This document shows positions 12,468-21,306 of a stretch of 64,000 nt of DNA, in pieces. The stretch is from Agromyces sp. 3263. GTDB lineage: Bacteria; Actinomycetota; Actinomycetes; Actinomycetales; Microbacteriaceae. How positions within the stretch are numbered: the first letter of the stretch is position 1; each line of letters begins with the position of its first letter. Below the pieces are notes generated by a model. That model was not told the DNA's origin. It searched no databases and worked only from the letters and a program-made list of their open reading frames with translations. The stretch lies in the NCBI RefSeq assembly GCF_031456545.1, contig NZ_JAVDUV010000002.1, positions 1-64,000 on the forward strand. The letters are read 5' to 3'. The translations under genes were made by a program, and so were the position numbers.

Positions 12468-13272
12468 CCAGGACGACCAGGGCGCCGGCCTCGCCGAGGG
12501 AGTGCGCCTGCAGAAGGTGCTGGCCGCGGCCGGAGTCGCGAGCCGGCGGGTCTCGGAGCAGCTCATCGTCGAGGGCCGCGTCGAGGTGAACGGCCGGGTC
12601 GTGACCGAACTCGGCCGCCGCATCGACCCGGCGACCGATCTCGTGGCGGTCGACGGCGTCGCGGTGCAGCTCGACCCGGCGAAGCGGTACTACATGCTCA
12701 ACAAGCCGCGCGGGGTGGTCTCCTCGATGCGCGACGAACAGGGGCGCCCCGACCTCACCCGGTTCACCGAGGGGCTCGAGGAGCGCGTGTTCAACGTGGG
12801 CCGCCTCGACGCGGAGACCAGCGGCCTGCTGCTGCTGACGAACGACGGGGATCTCGCGCACGTGCTCGCACACCCCTCGTTCGGCGTCGAGAAGACCTAC
12901 ATCGCGAAGGTGCGCGGCCGCGTCACGCCGCAGGTGGTGCAGCAGCTCAAGCACGGCGTCGAGCTCGAGGACGGCATGATCAAGGCCGACCGGGCCAAGA
13001 TCATCCAGCAACAGGGCGACGACCGCCACTCGATGGTGGAGCTCACCCTGCACTCGGGCCGGAACCGCATCGTCCGGCGCATGCTCGACGCCGTGGGGCA
13101 TCCGGTGGTCGAACTGGTGCGGCGCAGCTTCGGTCCGCTGAACCTGGGCACCCTCCGCTCGGGCGCCATGCGCGAGTTGACTAAGGTGGAACTCGGCCAA
13201 TTGCTCACGATCTCCCGCGCCGCGGATGCCGCCCGGGATGCCGGCACCGCATCGAACGAAGGGGACTCGTGA
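12460..13272 (+). CDS. RluB-type rRNA pseudouridine synthase
   Basis: A 270-residue RsuA/RluB-family enzyme. An S4 domain (RLQKVLAAAGVASRRVSEQL) precedes a catalytic domain with the active-site Asp in NVGRLDAETSGLLLLTND and the end motif SGRNRIVRRMLDAVGHPV. GTG 12460 has AGGAGG 9 bases upstream (12445-12450). The position after scpB matches Rv1711. The target is probably 23S rRNA, as for RluB; that is a family inference. Confidence 0.92.
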   Translation: MTDQDDQGAGLAEGVRLQKVLAAAGVASRRVSEQLIVEGRVEVNGRVVTELGRRIDPATDLVAVDGVAVQLDPAKRYYMLNKPRGVVSSMRDEQGRPDLTRFTEGLEERVFNVGRLDAETSGLLLLTNDGDLAHVLAHPSFGVEKTYIAKVRGRVTPQVVQQLKHGVELEDGMIKADRAKIIQQQGDDRHSMVELTLHSGRNRIVRRMLDAVGHPVVELVRRSFGPLNLGTLRSGAMRELTKVELGQLLTISRAADAARDAGTASNEGDS

Positions 13273-14351
13273 CCGAATCACGCCTCATCGGCCCGGTGCG
13301 GGTCGTGGGTGCCGGCCTGCTCGGTACGAGCGTGGGCCTCGGCCTGCGCAGCCGCGGCCTCGACGTGATCCTCGCGGACGCCTCCCCGACGCACGTGGCC
13401 ATCGCGGTCGACCTCGGCGCCGGCCGCCCGGCCCGGCCCGACGACGCACCGCAACTCGTCGTGGTGGCGGTGCCGCCCGACGTCACGGCCGCCGTCGTGG
13501 CCGCGGAGCTCGGCGCGTTCCCCGAGGCGATCGTCACCGATGTCGCCAGCGTCAAGGGCGGCATCCTCGACGACCTCGTCGCCCGTGGCGCCGACGTCTC
13601 GCGCTACATCGGCTCGCACCCGCTCGCCGGTCGTGAGCGCGGGGGGCCGCTGGCCGCCCGAGCCGATCTCTTCGCCGGACGGCCCTGGGTCGTGGCCGCG
13701 CACGACGAGATCACCTACCGGCGTGCGAGCGCGATCGACGATCTGATCCTCGACCTCGGCGCGACGCTGGTCGAGATGACCCCCGAGCAGCACGACCGCG
13801 GCGTCGCGCTCATCTCCCACGTGCCCCAGGTGATCTCGAGCATCATGGCGCGGCGGTTCATCGACGCGCCGAACGCCGCCCTCGGCCTCGCCGGTCAGGG
13901 CGTCCGCGACGTCACCCGCATCGCCGCGAGCGACCCCGACCTCTGGGTGCAGATCCTCGGCGCCAACGCCGCACCGGTGCGCGACGTGCTCGTCGCCTAT
14001 CGCGACGACCTCGACCGGTTCATCGACGCCCTCGCCGATCCCGCTGCGCCGGGCGCCCGGCGTCGCGTGGCCGAGGAACTCACCGGCGGCAACACCGGCG
14101 TCGAGCGCCTCCCCGGCAAGCACGGCACCGACAAGCGCTTCACGACGGTGATCGTCATGGTCGACGACCGGCCAGGCGAACTCGCGCGACTGCTCGCCGA
14201 GGTCGGCGAGATCGGCGTCAACCTCGAAGACCTCCGGCTCGAGCACTCGCCCGGCCGCCAGGTCGGACTCGCCGAGATCGCGGTGCTGCCCGAAGCCGCA
14301 GACCGACTCACCACCGAGCTGGCCGCACGCGGCTGGCGGATCGCAGGATGA
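13269..14351 (+). CDS. tyrA: Prephenate dehydrogenase with ACT domain
   Basis: A 360-residue NAD-dependent enzyme of tyrosine synthesis. The Rossmann motif [14 protein letters not shown] lies near the N-terminus, the [11 protein letters not shown] loop is typical of TyrA dehydrogenases, and a C-terminal ACT domain (about 285-360, [20 protein letters not shown]) suggests feedback control by an amino acid. GTG 13269 overlaps the previous stop as GTGA and is preceded by AAGGGGA. tyrA between rluB and cmk is usual in Microbacteriaceae and Streptomyces but not in mycobacteria. Confidence 0.94.
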   Translation: MTESRLIGPVRVVGAGLLGTSVGLGLRSRGLDVILADASPTHVAIAVDLGAGRPARPDDAPQLVVVAVPPDVTAAVVAAELGAFPEAIVTDVASVKGGILDDLVARGADVSRYIGSHPLAGRERGGPLAARADLFAGRPWVVAAHDEITYRRASAIDDLILDLGATLVEMTPEQHDRGVALISHVPQVISSIMARRFIDAPNAALGLAGQGVRDVTRIAASDPDLWVQILGANAAPVRDVLVAYRDDLDRFIDALADPAAPGARRRVAEELTGGNTGVERLPGKHGTDKRFTTVIVMVDDRPGELARLLAEVGEIGVNLEDLRLEHSPGRQVGLAEIAVLPEAADRLTTELAARGWRIAG

Positions 14352-15064
14352 CCGTGCCACACCCGCCCATCGTTCCCGTCGTCGTCGCCGTCGACGGCCC
14401 AGCCGGCAGCGGCAAGTCCAGCGTCTCCAAGGAGGTCGCGAGCCGGCTCGGCTTCGGCTTCCTCGACACCGGTGCCGCGTATCGGGCGCTGGCCTGGCAT
14501 GCCGAGGCATCCGGGGTGGACACCGACGACGCGGCATCCGTCGTCTCGTGCCTGCCGAGCTTCGCCTACCGCATCGGCACCGACCCCGCCGGCTATGCCG
14601 TGCACGTGGGCGAGATCGACGTGACCAACGCCATCCGCGACCCCGCGATCTCGGCGGTCGTCAGCCGCGTCGCGCGGGTGCCCGAGGTGCGTGCGCACCT
14701 CATCGAGCTGTTCCGCGCCATCATGGTCGCCGAGCCCCGACCGGGGATCGTCGTCGAGGGGCGCGACATCACGACGGTCGTCGCGCCGGATGCCCCCGTG
14801 CGGATCCTGTTGACCGCTGCGGAAGACGTTAGAATAGCGAGGCGCTCCGCGGAGCTCGTCGGCGACCAGGCGCTCGCTGCGGGTGAACAGCTCCACCGGC
14901 GCGACGAGGCGGACTCCAAGGTCGTGGACTTCATGACCGCCGCCGAGGGCGTCACGACCGTGGACTCGACGGCGCTCGACTTCGAGCAGACCGTCGATGC
15001 GGTCATCGGCGTCATCCGGGCTGCACGGCCCGAGGCGGTGCAGGAGCACCGCGACGTGCCGTAG
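14348..15064 (+). CDS. cmk: Cytidylate kinase
   Basis: A 238-residue (d)CMP kinase with P-loop [16 protein letters not shown], the substrate motif [34 protein letters not shown] and an Arg-rich lid (IARRSAEL). ATG 14348 overlaps the tyrA stop as ATGA. It feeds CDP production, complementing pyrG upstream. The cmk-der pair is conserved in actinobacteria. Confidence 0.95.
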   Translation: MTVPHPPIVPVVVAVDGPAGSGKSSVSKEVASRLGFGFLDTGAAYRALAWHAEASGVDTDDAASVVSCLPSFAYRIGTDPAGYAVHVGEIDVTNAIRDPAISAVVSRVARVPEVRAHLIELFRAIMVAEPRPGIVVEGRDITTVVAPDAPVRILLTAAEDVRIARRSAELVGDQALAAGEQLHRRDEADSKVVDFMTAAEGVTTVDSTALDFEQTVDAVIGVIRAARPEAVQEHRDVP

Positions 15065-15092
15065 TGAGCGCAGCAGACCCAGAGGAGAGACC

Positions 15093-16610
15093 ATGACCGA
15101 CCAGCGAGACGAGTACGACGACGAGTCCGTCGCCGCCGACGACCTCGCCGAGCGGCTCGCCGACGTCGATGACGACCTCGCCGAGCAGCGTGCGGCGGCC
15201 CTCCGGTCGGGGCTCTCCGACTACGAGCTCGACGAGGACGACCTCGAGGTCCTCGAGATCTCGGAGGAGGGCGAGGAAGGCATCCGCTACCTTCCCGCAC
15301 TGCCGGTCATCGCCATCGTCGGACGACCGAACGTCGGCAAGTCCGCGCTCGTCAACCGCATCCTCGGCCGACGCGAAGCCGTGGTGGAGGACACGCCCGG
15401 CGTGACGCGCGACCGCGTCTCCTACAAGGGCGAGTACCTCGACCGCCGCTTCACCCTCGTGGACACGGGTGGCTGGGAGCCCGACGCGAAGGGCATCGAC
15501 GCCTCCGTCGCGGCCCAGGCCGAGGTCGCGATCGACCTCTCCGACGTCGTGCTGTTCATCGTCGACGCGACCGTGGGCGCCACCTCGACCGACGAGCACG
15601 TCGTACGGCTGCTCCGCAAGACGAAGAAGCCCGTGTTCCTCGTCGCGAACAAGGTCGACGACGCCCGCCAGGAGCCTGAGGCCGCCGCGCTGTGGAACCT
15701 CGGGCTGGGGGAGCCCCACCCGGTGTCCGCACTGCACGGCCGTGGTGTCGCTGACATGCTCGAAGAGGTCTTCAAGGTCCTCCCGCAGGTCTCCGCCGTC
15801 GCCAAGGACGAGTTCGGCGGCCCGCGCCGCGTCGCCATCCTCGGGCGCCCGAATGTCGGCAAGTCGAGCCTGCTGAACAAGGCCGCCGGCGAGGAGCGGG
15901 TCGTCGTGAACGAGCTCGCCGGCACCACCCGCGATCCGGTCGACGAGCAGATCGAGCTGGGCGGCAAGATCTGGCGCTTCGTCGACACCGCGGGCATCCG
16001 CCGTCGCGTGCACCTGCAGCAGGGCGCCGACTTCTACGCGTCCCTGCGCACGCAGGCCGCGCTCGAGAAGGCCGAGGTCGCGGTCGTGCTGCTCGACGTC
16101 TCGCAGCCGATCTCCGAGCAGGACGTGCGGATCATCGACCTGGTGCTCGAGTCGGGCCGGGCACTCGTGCTCGCCTACAACAAGTGGGACCTCCTCGACG
16201 ACGACCGCCGCCGGTACCTCGAGCGCGAGATCGAGCAGGACCTGCACCACGTCGCATGGGCCCCGCGGGTGAACATCTCCGCGAGGACCGGCCGCCACCT
16301 CGAGAAGCTCGTGCCCGCCCTCGAGGTCGCGCTCGAGTCGTGGGACACGCGCATCGCCACCGGCAAGTTCAACGCGTTCCTGACCGAGCTCACGCAGGAG
16401 CACCCCCACCCGGTGCGCGGCGGCAAGCAGCCCCGCATCCTGTTCGGCACGCAGGCCGCGAGCCGTCCGCCGACATTCGTGCTGTTCACGACCGGATTCC
16501 TCGACCCGGGCTATCGCCGGTTCATCCAGCGTCGCCTCCGTGAGATCTACGGCTTCGAGGGCTCGCCCATCGTGATCAACATGCGCGTCCGCGAGAAGCG
16601 GCAGCGCTAG
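15093..16610 (+). CDS. der: Ribosome-assembly GTPase Der (EngA)
   Basis: A 505-residue tandem GTPase. An acidic N-terminal extension of about 65 residues, typical of actinobacterial Der, precedes G-domain 1 ([27 protein letters not shown]) and G-domain 2 ([31 protein letters not shown]). The C-terminal KH-like domain ends in [19 protein letters not shown] 15093 has GAGGAGA five bases upstream. Der acts in 50S subunit maturation. Confidence 0.96.
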   Translation: MTDQRDEYDDESVAADDLAERLADVDDDLAEQRAAALRSGLSDYELDEDDLEVLEISEEGEEGIRYLPALPVIAIVGRPNVGKSALVNRILGRREAVVEDTPGVTRDRVSYKGEYLDRRFTLVDTGGWEPDAKGIDASVAAQAEVAIDLSDVVLFIVDATVGATSTDEHVVRLLRKTKKPVFLVANKVDDARQEPEAAALWNLGLGEPHPVSALHGRGVADMLEEVFKVLPQVSAVAKDEFGGPRRVAILGRPNVGKSSLLNKAAGEERVVVNELAGTTRDPVDEQIELGGKIWRFVDTAGIRRRVHLQQGADFYASLRTQAALEKAEVAVVLLDVSQPISEQDVRIIDLVLESGRALVLAYNKWDLLDDDRRRYLEREIEQDLHHVAWAPRVNISARTGRHLEKLVPALEVALESWDTRIATGKFNAFLTELTQEHPHPVRGGKQPRILFGTQAASRPPTFVLFTTGFLDPGYRRFIQRRLREIYGFEGSPIVINMRVREKRQR

Positions 16611-16625
16611 GCGGGGTCGGGCGAC

Positions 16626-17069
16626 ATGGCCCGTCGCGGCCGGGCCGCCGATCTCGGCTTCCGCCTGCTCTCGGCGTTCCATCGCGGCGTGCTTGCGGTG
16701 TTCGGGTGGCGTGTGGCTGCCCGCATCGCCGGCATGCCGATCGTGGAGCTGCACACGATCGGTCGTCGGAGCGGCGCGCCCCGCACCGTCGTGCTCTCGG
16801 CGCCCGTCGACGAGCCGGAGCGTCTCGTGCTCGTCGCTTCGCGCGGCGGCGATGACCATCACCCCGGCTGGTACCTCAATCTCGTCGCCCACCCCGAGGT
16901 GGAGGTGACGCGGCGCGGGGTCAGGACCGCCATGGTGGCCCGGACGGCGACGCCCGAGGAGCGGGCGGAGCTCTGGCCCCGCATCGTCGCCGCATACGCC
17001 GGGTACGCGGAGTACCAGCGCCGGACAAGCAGGGAGATCCCCCTCGTCATCTGCACGACCCGGAGCTGA
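16626..17069 (+). CDS. DDN-family F420-dependent nitroreductase-like protein
   Basis: A 147-residue split-barrel protein of the deazaflavin-dependent nitroreductase family. Recognisable segments are ELHTIGRRSGAPRTVVL and HHPGWYLNLVAHPEVEV, the second being the typical F420-family HP-W-N-L-hP signature. These enzymes use F420H2 to reduce diverse, often hydrophobic, substrates. It starts 15 bp after der. A second member lies at 54337-54843. Confidence 0.88.
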   Translation: MARRGRAADLGFRLLSAFHRGVLAVFGWRVAARIAGMPIVELHTIGRRSGAPRTVVLSAPVDEPERLVLVASRGGDDHHPGWYLNLVAHPEVEVTRRGVRTAMVARTATPEERAELWPRIVAAYAGYAEYQRRTSREIPLVICTTRS

Positions 17070-17115
17070 CCCGCGGGGCGGCGCGGCCGTTCGCCTCGGC
17101 CGCGCGCCTCGTGGT

Positions 17116-17121
17116 TAGCAT
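17116..17121 (+). promoter_or_regulatory. Leaderless -10 box TAGCAT
   Basis: TAGCAT ends 6 bases before ATG 17128 of the CHAD gene. No ribosome binding site is present, so transcription probably starts at the ATG. Confidence 0.6.
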
Positions 17122-17127
17122 TGCGTC

Positions 17128-18033
17128 ATGGGGTACGACGCAGACCTCGACGCCGGCACGGCCGTGACGACGGCGTTGCGCGCGATCGGTGGTCGGATGC
17201 CGCAGCTCGAGTCCGCCGCCCTCGCCGACGAGCCCGACGGCGTGCACCAGCTCCGCACGCACGTGCGCCGGGTCCGCAGCGTCCTCGCGGCGTTCACGCC
17301 GGTGTTCGACGCTGCACCGGTCGTCTCACTCCGCCGACGGTACAGCGAGCTGGGGGCCGAGCTCGGGGTCGTCAGGGACATCGAGGTGCGTGTGCAGGTC
17401 GCCGAGCGCGCGCTCGAGGAGGCCGCGGACGAAGCCGCGGGCGTCGATGCGGCGCAGCGCGACGTGGCCCGCGCCCGCCTGCTCGATGCCGAGCGCGCGG
17501 ACTACGCGTTGGCGCACGCGCGCTTCGTGGACCGCCAGGCGCTGCCTCGAGCGGGCGCGCGTCGGGCCGAGCTCGACGCCTTCCTCGCGTCACCTCCGCT
17601 GGCGCCGCCGGCGACCGAGCTCGCACTCGACGTGCTGCGCCGTCTCATCGACGATGAGGCCCGTCGCACGCTCCGTCGCGCCGACCGGGTGCGGGACGGG
17701 GGAGACGATGAGGCCCTGCACGAGGTGCGCAAGGCGGGCCGCCGGCTGCGCTACGCCGCCGAGGCGCTCACCGACGACCCGGTCGCGCTGTTCGGGACCC
17801 ATGTGCGGGCGCTCGCGGAGGTCGGCGACGACCTGCATGACGTGCTGGGCGACCACCGCGATGAGGTGCTGTTCGCCGTGCATGCCCGACGCACTGGGGC
17901 GCACGTGGCGCACGAGGGCGGCGCATCGCTCGTGTTCGAGCAGCTGGCGGCGGCGGCGGATGCGCGCGCGGCCGACCACCTGCGGAAGCTGCCGGACGTC
18001 GTCGACCGGCTCCGCGACCTCGTTGCGGAGTGA
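17128..18033 (+). CDS. CHAD domain protein
   Basis: A 301-residue all-alpha CHAD domain protein. The conserved His/Arg helices that bind polyphosphate are visible twice: GVHQLRTHVRRVRSVL near residue 40 and ALHEVRKAGRRLRYAAEAL near residue 200. The two fourfold-helix halves make up essentially the whole protein; no CYTH domain is fused. CHAD proteins associate with polyphosphate granules, so a polyphosphate-related role is likely but unproven. Confidence 0.92.
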   Translation: MGYDADLDAGTAVTTALRAIGGRMPQLESAALADEPDGVHQLRTHVRRVRSVLAAFTPVFDAAPVVSLRRRYSELGAELGVVRDIEVRVQVAERALEEAADEAAGVDAAQRDVARARLLDAERADYALAHARFVDRQALPRAGARRAELDAFLASPPLAPPATELALDVLRRLIDDEARRTLRRADRVRDGGDDEALHEVRKAGRRLRYAAEALTDDPVALFGTHVRALAEVGDDLHDVLGDHRDEVLFAVHARRTGAHVAHEGGASLVFEQLAAAADARAADHLRKLPDVVDRLRDLVAE

Positions 18034-18078
18034 TCGCCTCCGCGACCTGATCATGGAGTGACGGGCGGCGCCCGGTCG

Positions 18079-18696
18079 TCAGAGCCGGAGCTGCATGATC
18101 GCGCGGTCGGCCGTGGGCCGTGCGACCTCCTCGAACCCGGCGCCCTCGAACATCGTGACCGTGCCATGGAACAGGTCGGCCGCGGGGGTCTTGCCACGGG
18201 CCGACGGGTCGATCGCGTAGCCCTCGAGGATACGCGCCCCGTGCTCGCGGGCGTAGCTCACCGCCGCCTCGGTCAGGGCGCCGGCGACGCCCTTGCGCCG
18301 ATGGGCGCGGGGCACCACGAAGCAGGTCACCGCCCAGACCTCGGGGTCGCCGAAGTCGGGGTGCTGGGTGCCGTCAGTGATGATGCGACTCCGCTGCAGG
18401 CGGATGAGATCGACTCTCGGCTCGACCGCGCACCAGCCCACCGGGGTCTCGCCGTCATATGCCAGCAGCCCCGGCCCGGCGTCGGGGGTGGCCAGCTGGG
18501 CGGCCAATCGATCGTGCAGCGCCTCGTCGCCGATGCCTCGCCAGTCGCTGCCGGGGATCTTGTACCACTGGCACCAGCAGTGCGCCGGATCGCCCTTCGT
18601 GCCGAACACGGCCTCGACGTCGGCGAACGGCGCGTCCTGCGCGGGGATGATGCGCAGTGCGGCGCTGGGGGTGTCGACGGTGACGCGGGCATCCAT
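18079..18696 (-). CDS. GNAT-family N-acetyltransferase
   Basis: A 205-residue GNAT protein. The acetyl-CoA loop is in VVPRAHRRKGVAGALTEAA, followed by YAREHGARILEGYAID. The N-terminal part has a C-W-C segment (GDPAHCWCQWY) seen in a GNAT subgroup of unknown substrate. I chose ATG at 18696 because a TACCGT -10 box ends 7 bases upstream; an ATG at 18726 would lie upstream of that box. The substrate cannot be told. Confidence 0.85.
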   Translation of the reverse strand: MDARVTVDTPSAALRIIPAQDAPFADVEAVFGTKGDPAHCWCQWYKIPGSDWRGIGDEALHDRLAAQLATPDAGPGLLAYDGETPVGWCAVEPRVDLIRLQRSRIITDGTQHPDFGDPEVWAVTCFVVPRAHRRKGVAGALTEAAVSYAREHGARILEGYAIDPSARGKTPAADLFHGTVTMFEGAGFEEVARPTADRAIMQLRL

Positions 18697-18703
18697 GACG
18701 ACC

Positions 18704-18709
18704 ACGGTA
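18704..18709 (-). promoter_or_regulatory. Leaderless -10 box TACCGT (minus strand)
   Basis: On the minus strand TACCGT is followed by 7 bases and then ATG (18696) of the GNAT gene, without a ribosome binding site. Confidence 0.5.
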
Positions 18710-18767
18710 TCGGCGAGGGGCGACATCCGGCATCGACCCGCATGGGCCGGTTCGTGAAGATAGGTAA

Positions 18768-18783
18768 TGATGTAGTATCATCA
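18768..18783. promoter_or_regulatory. Candidate MarR operator palindrome over the marR -10 box
   Basis: TGATG-TAGTAT-CATCA is a perfect 5-bp inverted repeat with a 6-bp centre, in an unusually AT-rich pocket 4 bases before the marR start codon. The centre TAGTAT (18773-18778) doubles as the -10 box. A regulator bound here would block transcription, so autorepression is plausible. Confidence 0.55.
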
Positions 18784-18787
18784 CGAT

Positions 18788-19261
18788 ATGGCCACCGCGA
18801 TCACCGTGCTCGACCGACTGCTCGAGATCGGCGAGTTGTTCCAGAAGGACATGGCGCGCGCATTCAGCGGAACGCCGCTCACGCCCGCGCGCACCCGAGT
18901 GCTCTGGGACCTCGCGCACTCGGGTCCGTCCACCCAGCACGCGCTCGCGGCGAGGCTCGAGGTGAGCCCCCGCAACATCACCGGGCTCGTCGACGCGCTC
19001 GAAGCGGGCGGGTACGTGACCAGGTCGCCCCACCCGACCGATCGCCGGGCGATCATCGTCTCGCTCGCGGCATCCGCCGAGCAGCTGATGCGCGAGATGC
19101 AGCGCGAGCACGCCGAGCTCACGGCCGACCTCCTCGGCGCGGTCGCACCCGCCGACCGACCGGCCCTCGAGCGCGGCATCGACGCGATCGCGGCACGGCT
19201 GCGCGAACTGGTCGCCGCCGAGGAAGCCCGTCAGGCCGACCGGATGGAGGCCCCGGCATGA
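18788..19261 (+). CDS. MarR-family transcriptional regulator
   Basis: A 157-residue winged-helix regulator with the MarR core TPARTRVLWDLAHSGPSTQ, recognition helix region VSPRNITGLVDALEAGGYV, and wing HPTDRRAIIVSL. The ends form the helical dimer interface. The start ATG 18788 follows the palindrome by 4 bases. It overlaps the next gene as ATGA, so regulator and membrane protein are co-transcribed, and that protein is its likeliest regulated partner. The ligand is unknown. Confidence 0.92.
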   Translation: MATAITVLDRLLEIGELFQKDMARAFSGTPLTPARTRVLWDLAHSGPSTQHALAARLEVSPRNITGLVDALEAGGYVTRSPHPTDRRAIIVSLAASAEQLMREMQREHAELTADLLGAVAPADRPALERGIDAIAARLRELVAAEEARQADRMEAPA

Positions 19262-19914
19262 CCGTCGTGGCGACCCGCCGCCCCGCGGCATCCGTGTGGC
19301 AGCGCATCGGCAGCCTCCTGCAGCGCGCCCTGCTCGTCGAGCTGAAGATCTACGCGAACATCGGGCGGTTCATCGCTCGCCGCCGAGCCGTTCCGCAGGG
19401 CGCCGCCGGGTTCGGCTATCACAAGCCCGTCTTTACGGTGCTCATGATCTTCATCGTGCTCTCGGCCGTCGAGATCCCGATCATCGACCTCATCGTGCAC
19501 CGCTGGCCCGCGGTCCGTGTCACGTTCCTCGTCCTCGGCATCTGGGGTGTCACCTGGATGTTCGGCCTGCTCTGCGCGTACCTGATGCGGCCGCACCTGG
19601 TCGGCCCCGACGGCATCCGCGTGCGACAGGGCCTCGAGACCGACCTCCACCTGAGCTGGGACGACATCGCCTCGGTCGCGCGCGTCACGCGCGTCGACGA
19701 GCCGAAATCGCCGCGGATCGAAGCGACGGATGACGCGCGCGTGCTCGTCTTCCGCATGCAGGACGAGACCGACATCGAGATCGAGCTCGAGCGCCCGACC
19801 GTCGTGCGCCTTCCCGGGCTCCCGCCCAAGGGCGGCGACCAGGTGATCACCGGGCTGCGCCTCTGGGTCGACGACCCCGGCGCGTTCATGGACGCGGTGC
19901 GCAGGCATCTCTGA
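19258..19914 (+). CDS. Two-span membrane protein co-transcribed with marR
   Basis: A 218-residue protein with two membrane helices near residues 55-110 (LMIFIVLSAVEIPIIDLIV and FLVLGIWGVTWMFGLLCAYL) and a soluble C-terminal half rich in beta strands (DGIRVRQGLETDLHLSWDDI). Such two-helix plus beta-domain proteins resemble bPH2-like membrane proteins; I do not recognise a named family with certainty. ATG 19258 overlaps the marR stop by 4 bp. Confidence 0.8.
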   Translation: MTVVATRRPAASVWQRIGSLLQRALLVELKIYANIGRFIARRRAVPQGAAGFGYHKPVFTVLMIFIVLSAVEIPIIDLIVHRWPAVRVTFLVLGIWGVTWMFGLLCAYLMRPHLVGPDGIRVRQGLETDLHLSWDDIASVARVTRVDEPKSPRIEATDDARVLVFRMQDETDIEIELERPTVVRLPGLPPKGGDQVITGLRLWVDDPGAFMDAVRRHL

Positions 19915-19932
19915 CGACGGATGCCGCGGGCG

Positions 19933-20391
19933 TCACGCGCGGGCAGGCTCGGCGTCGCGCTCGGGCTCGGCCGTGGGCTGGTCGGTCAGGTCGTCCGGCG
20001 CCTGCACCACCCCGGCGTCGGCTCCGGCCGGGACGCGCTCGCCGTCCTCCTCGTCCAGGTCGTCGACGTCGCCGAGCACGTCGGATGTCGCGTCCGGCGG
20101 CGTAGCGGACGACTGGTTCGCCGTCAGGGCCGCCGCTCGAGTGCGCGCGTGGGTCGCGAGGGCGAGGAGGATACCCAGGACGCCCGCGGCGATGAGCAAC
20201 CCGCCGATCGTGGCCCTCGACTGCAGGCCGAGCAATTCGGCAGGGTCCGAGCCGCCCTGGTTGTAGAAGTCCGCCTGGCCGGCATTGCCGCTCAGGACCA
20301 TCCAGGTGCCCGCGCCCGCGACGACGACGGCGGCGACCCAGAGGCCGATGAGCGGAAGGTTGGGCGCGGGGCGGCGGTTCGTGGTGGGCAA
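19933..20391 (-). CDS. Two-span membrane protein with acidic tail
   Basis: A 152-residue protein of unknown function with two membrane helices (LIGLWVAAVVVAGAGTWMVL and IGGLLIAAGVLGILLALAT) and a disordered D/E/P-rich tail of about 60 residues. The start is TTG at 20391: on the minus strand AGGAGG lies 4-5 bases upstream, whereas a longer reading to 20628 runs over the tRNA promoter region and lacks support. Unusual start codon, strong ribosome site. Confidence 0.72.
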   Translation of the reverse strand: MPTTNRRPAPNLPLIGLWVAAVVVAGAGTWMVLSGNAGQADFYNQGGSDPAELLGLQSRATIGGLLIAAGVLGILLALATHARTRAAALTANQSSATPPDATSDVLGDVDDLDEEDGERVPAGADAGVVQAPDDLTDQPTAEPERDAEPARA

Positions 20392-20589
20392 GGGTCCTCC
20401 TCGTTCGGCGGCGGCTCGCGGCATCCGCGGCCCCGCTCGTCTGCATGTGCGACCGTGATCGGTCCCCACGAAGCTAGGAGGCGCACCTCTGCGTTGGCTA
20501 TGTCCGCGCCGTGCATCAGCCCTGCGGGCCCAGGGCTGGGCAGCGGCATCGGCCCGCCCCGTGTGCACGAGCACTCCTTCGAATGCCGC

Positions 20590-20595
20590 TATGAT
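20590..20595 (+). promoter_or_regulatory. -10 box TATGAT of tRNA-Pro
   Basis: TATGAT lies 33 bases before the tRNA gene and would start transcription about 25 bases before it. No convincing -35 is seen. Confidence 0.45.
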
Positions 20596-20628
20596 GGTCA
20601 AGTTGTCTTCCGCGAATGCGGTCGGCAT

Positions 20629-20705
<77 letters not shown>

Positions 20706-20709
20706 GAAC

Positions 20710-20737
20710 GTCCCGGAAACCTAAGGGTTTCCGGGAC
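20710..20737 (+). terminator. Terminator of tRNA-Pro
   Basis: A perfect 12-bp stem, GTCCCGGAAACC (20710-20721) and GGTTTCCGGGAC (20726-20737), with loop TAAG, begins 5 bases after the tRNA. Confidence 0.85.
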
Positions 20738-20933
20738 TTCTGACGTTAAGGGATGTGATCCTCCCATCGAGAACCCCTCAAGGGTCGTGCCGGTCGAAGC
20801 ATGGCCCGATGAGTCGGTCGTTCCCGGTGACGCGCGAATGCGCCGTGTCAAGGGAGTGGGCGGAACATTGCGCGCGTCACCACGTCCGCGGAAGATGAGT
20901 GCCTGTCACCTGAACCCGAGGGAGAGGGCCGCA

Positions 20934-21221
20934 ATGGCAGCGCCGACCCCAGGTCACACGTACCGGAATACCCGAACCGGTCGAACGTACATCGTCAACA
21001 CGGTCATGGCCGGAGGCGTCCAATTGCTCGATACCGACACCGGTATGCTGCACTGGCTGACCATCCCCGCGTTCCGGCGGGATTACCGAACCGCACCCGA
21101 CGAGGAATCGCAGGGGGACGTCGCGCCCCACGTCTCCGACGTGAAAGCCGCTGAACGACACCCGCCGAGTGGATCCAGCATGGCTCGGGCGCGGGCGCGC
21201 TGGAGATCGGCGTCCGGCTGA
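20934..21221 (+). CDS. Small hypothetical protein
   Basis: A 95-residue protein. The first about 50 residues (HTYRNTRTGRTYIVNTVMAG, then VQLLDTDTGMLHWLTIPAF) read like a small beta-sheet domain; the rest is polar and probably disordered. ATG 20934 has GAGGGAGAGGG 8 bases upstream. No family is recognised. The stretch 20738-20933 before it holds nothing else I can name. Moderate trust: the gene is supported by its ribosome site and by the non-random first half. Confidence 0.55.
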   Translation: MAAPTPGHTYRNTRTGRTYIVNTVMAGGVQLLDTDTGMLHWLTIPAFRRDYRTAPDEESQGDVAPHVSDVKAAERHPPSGSSMARARARWRSASG

Positions 21222-21306
21222 CTGGTAGGGACCGCCGACGGTACGCGCCCCGAACCCGAACGTGAGCCTCGCGACGGCGTCCGTGAGTGCACGCCCCGAA
21301 CCGCGG

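Noticed and set aside
14828..14837. -10-like TTAGAATAGC inside cmk
   Set aside because: Lies mid-gene with no start codon at a fitting distance; likely chance.
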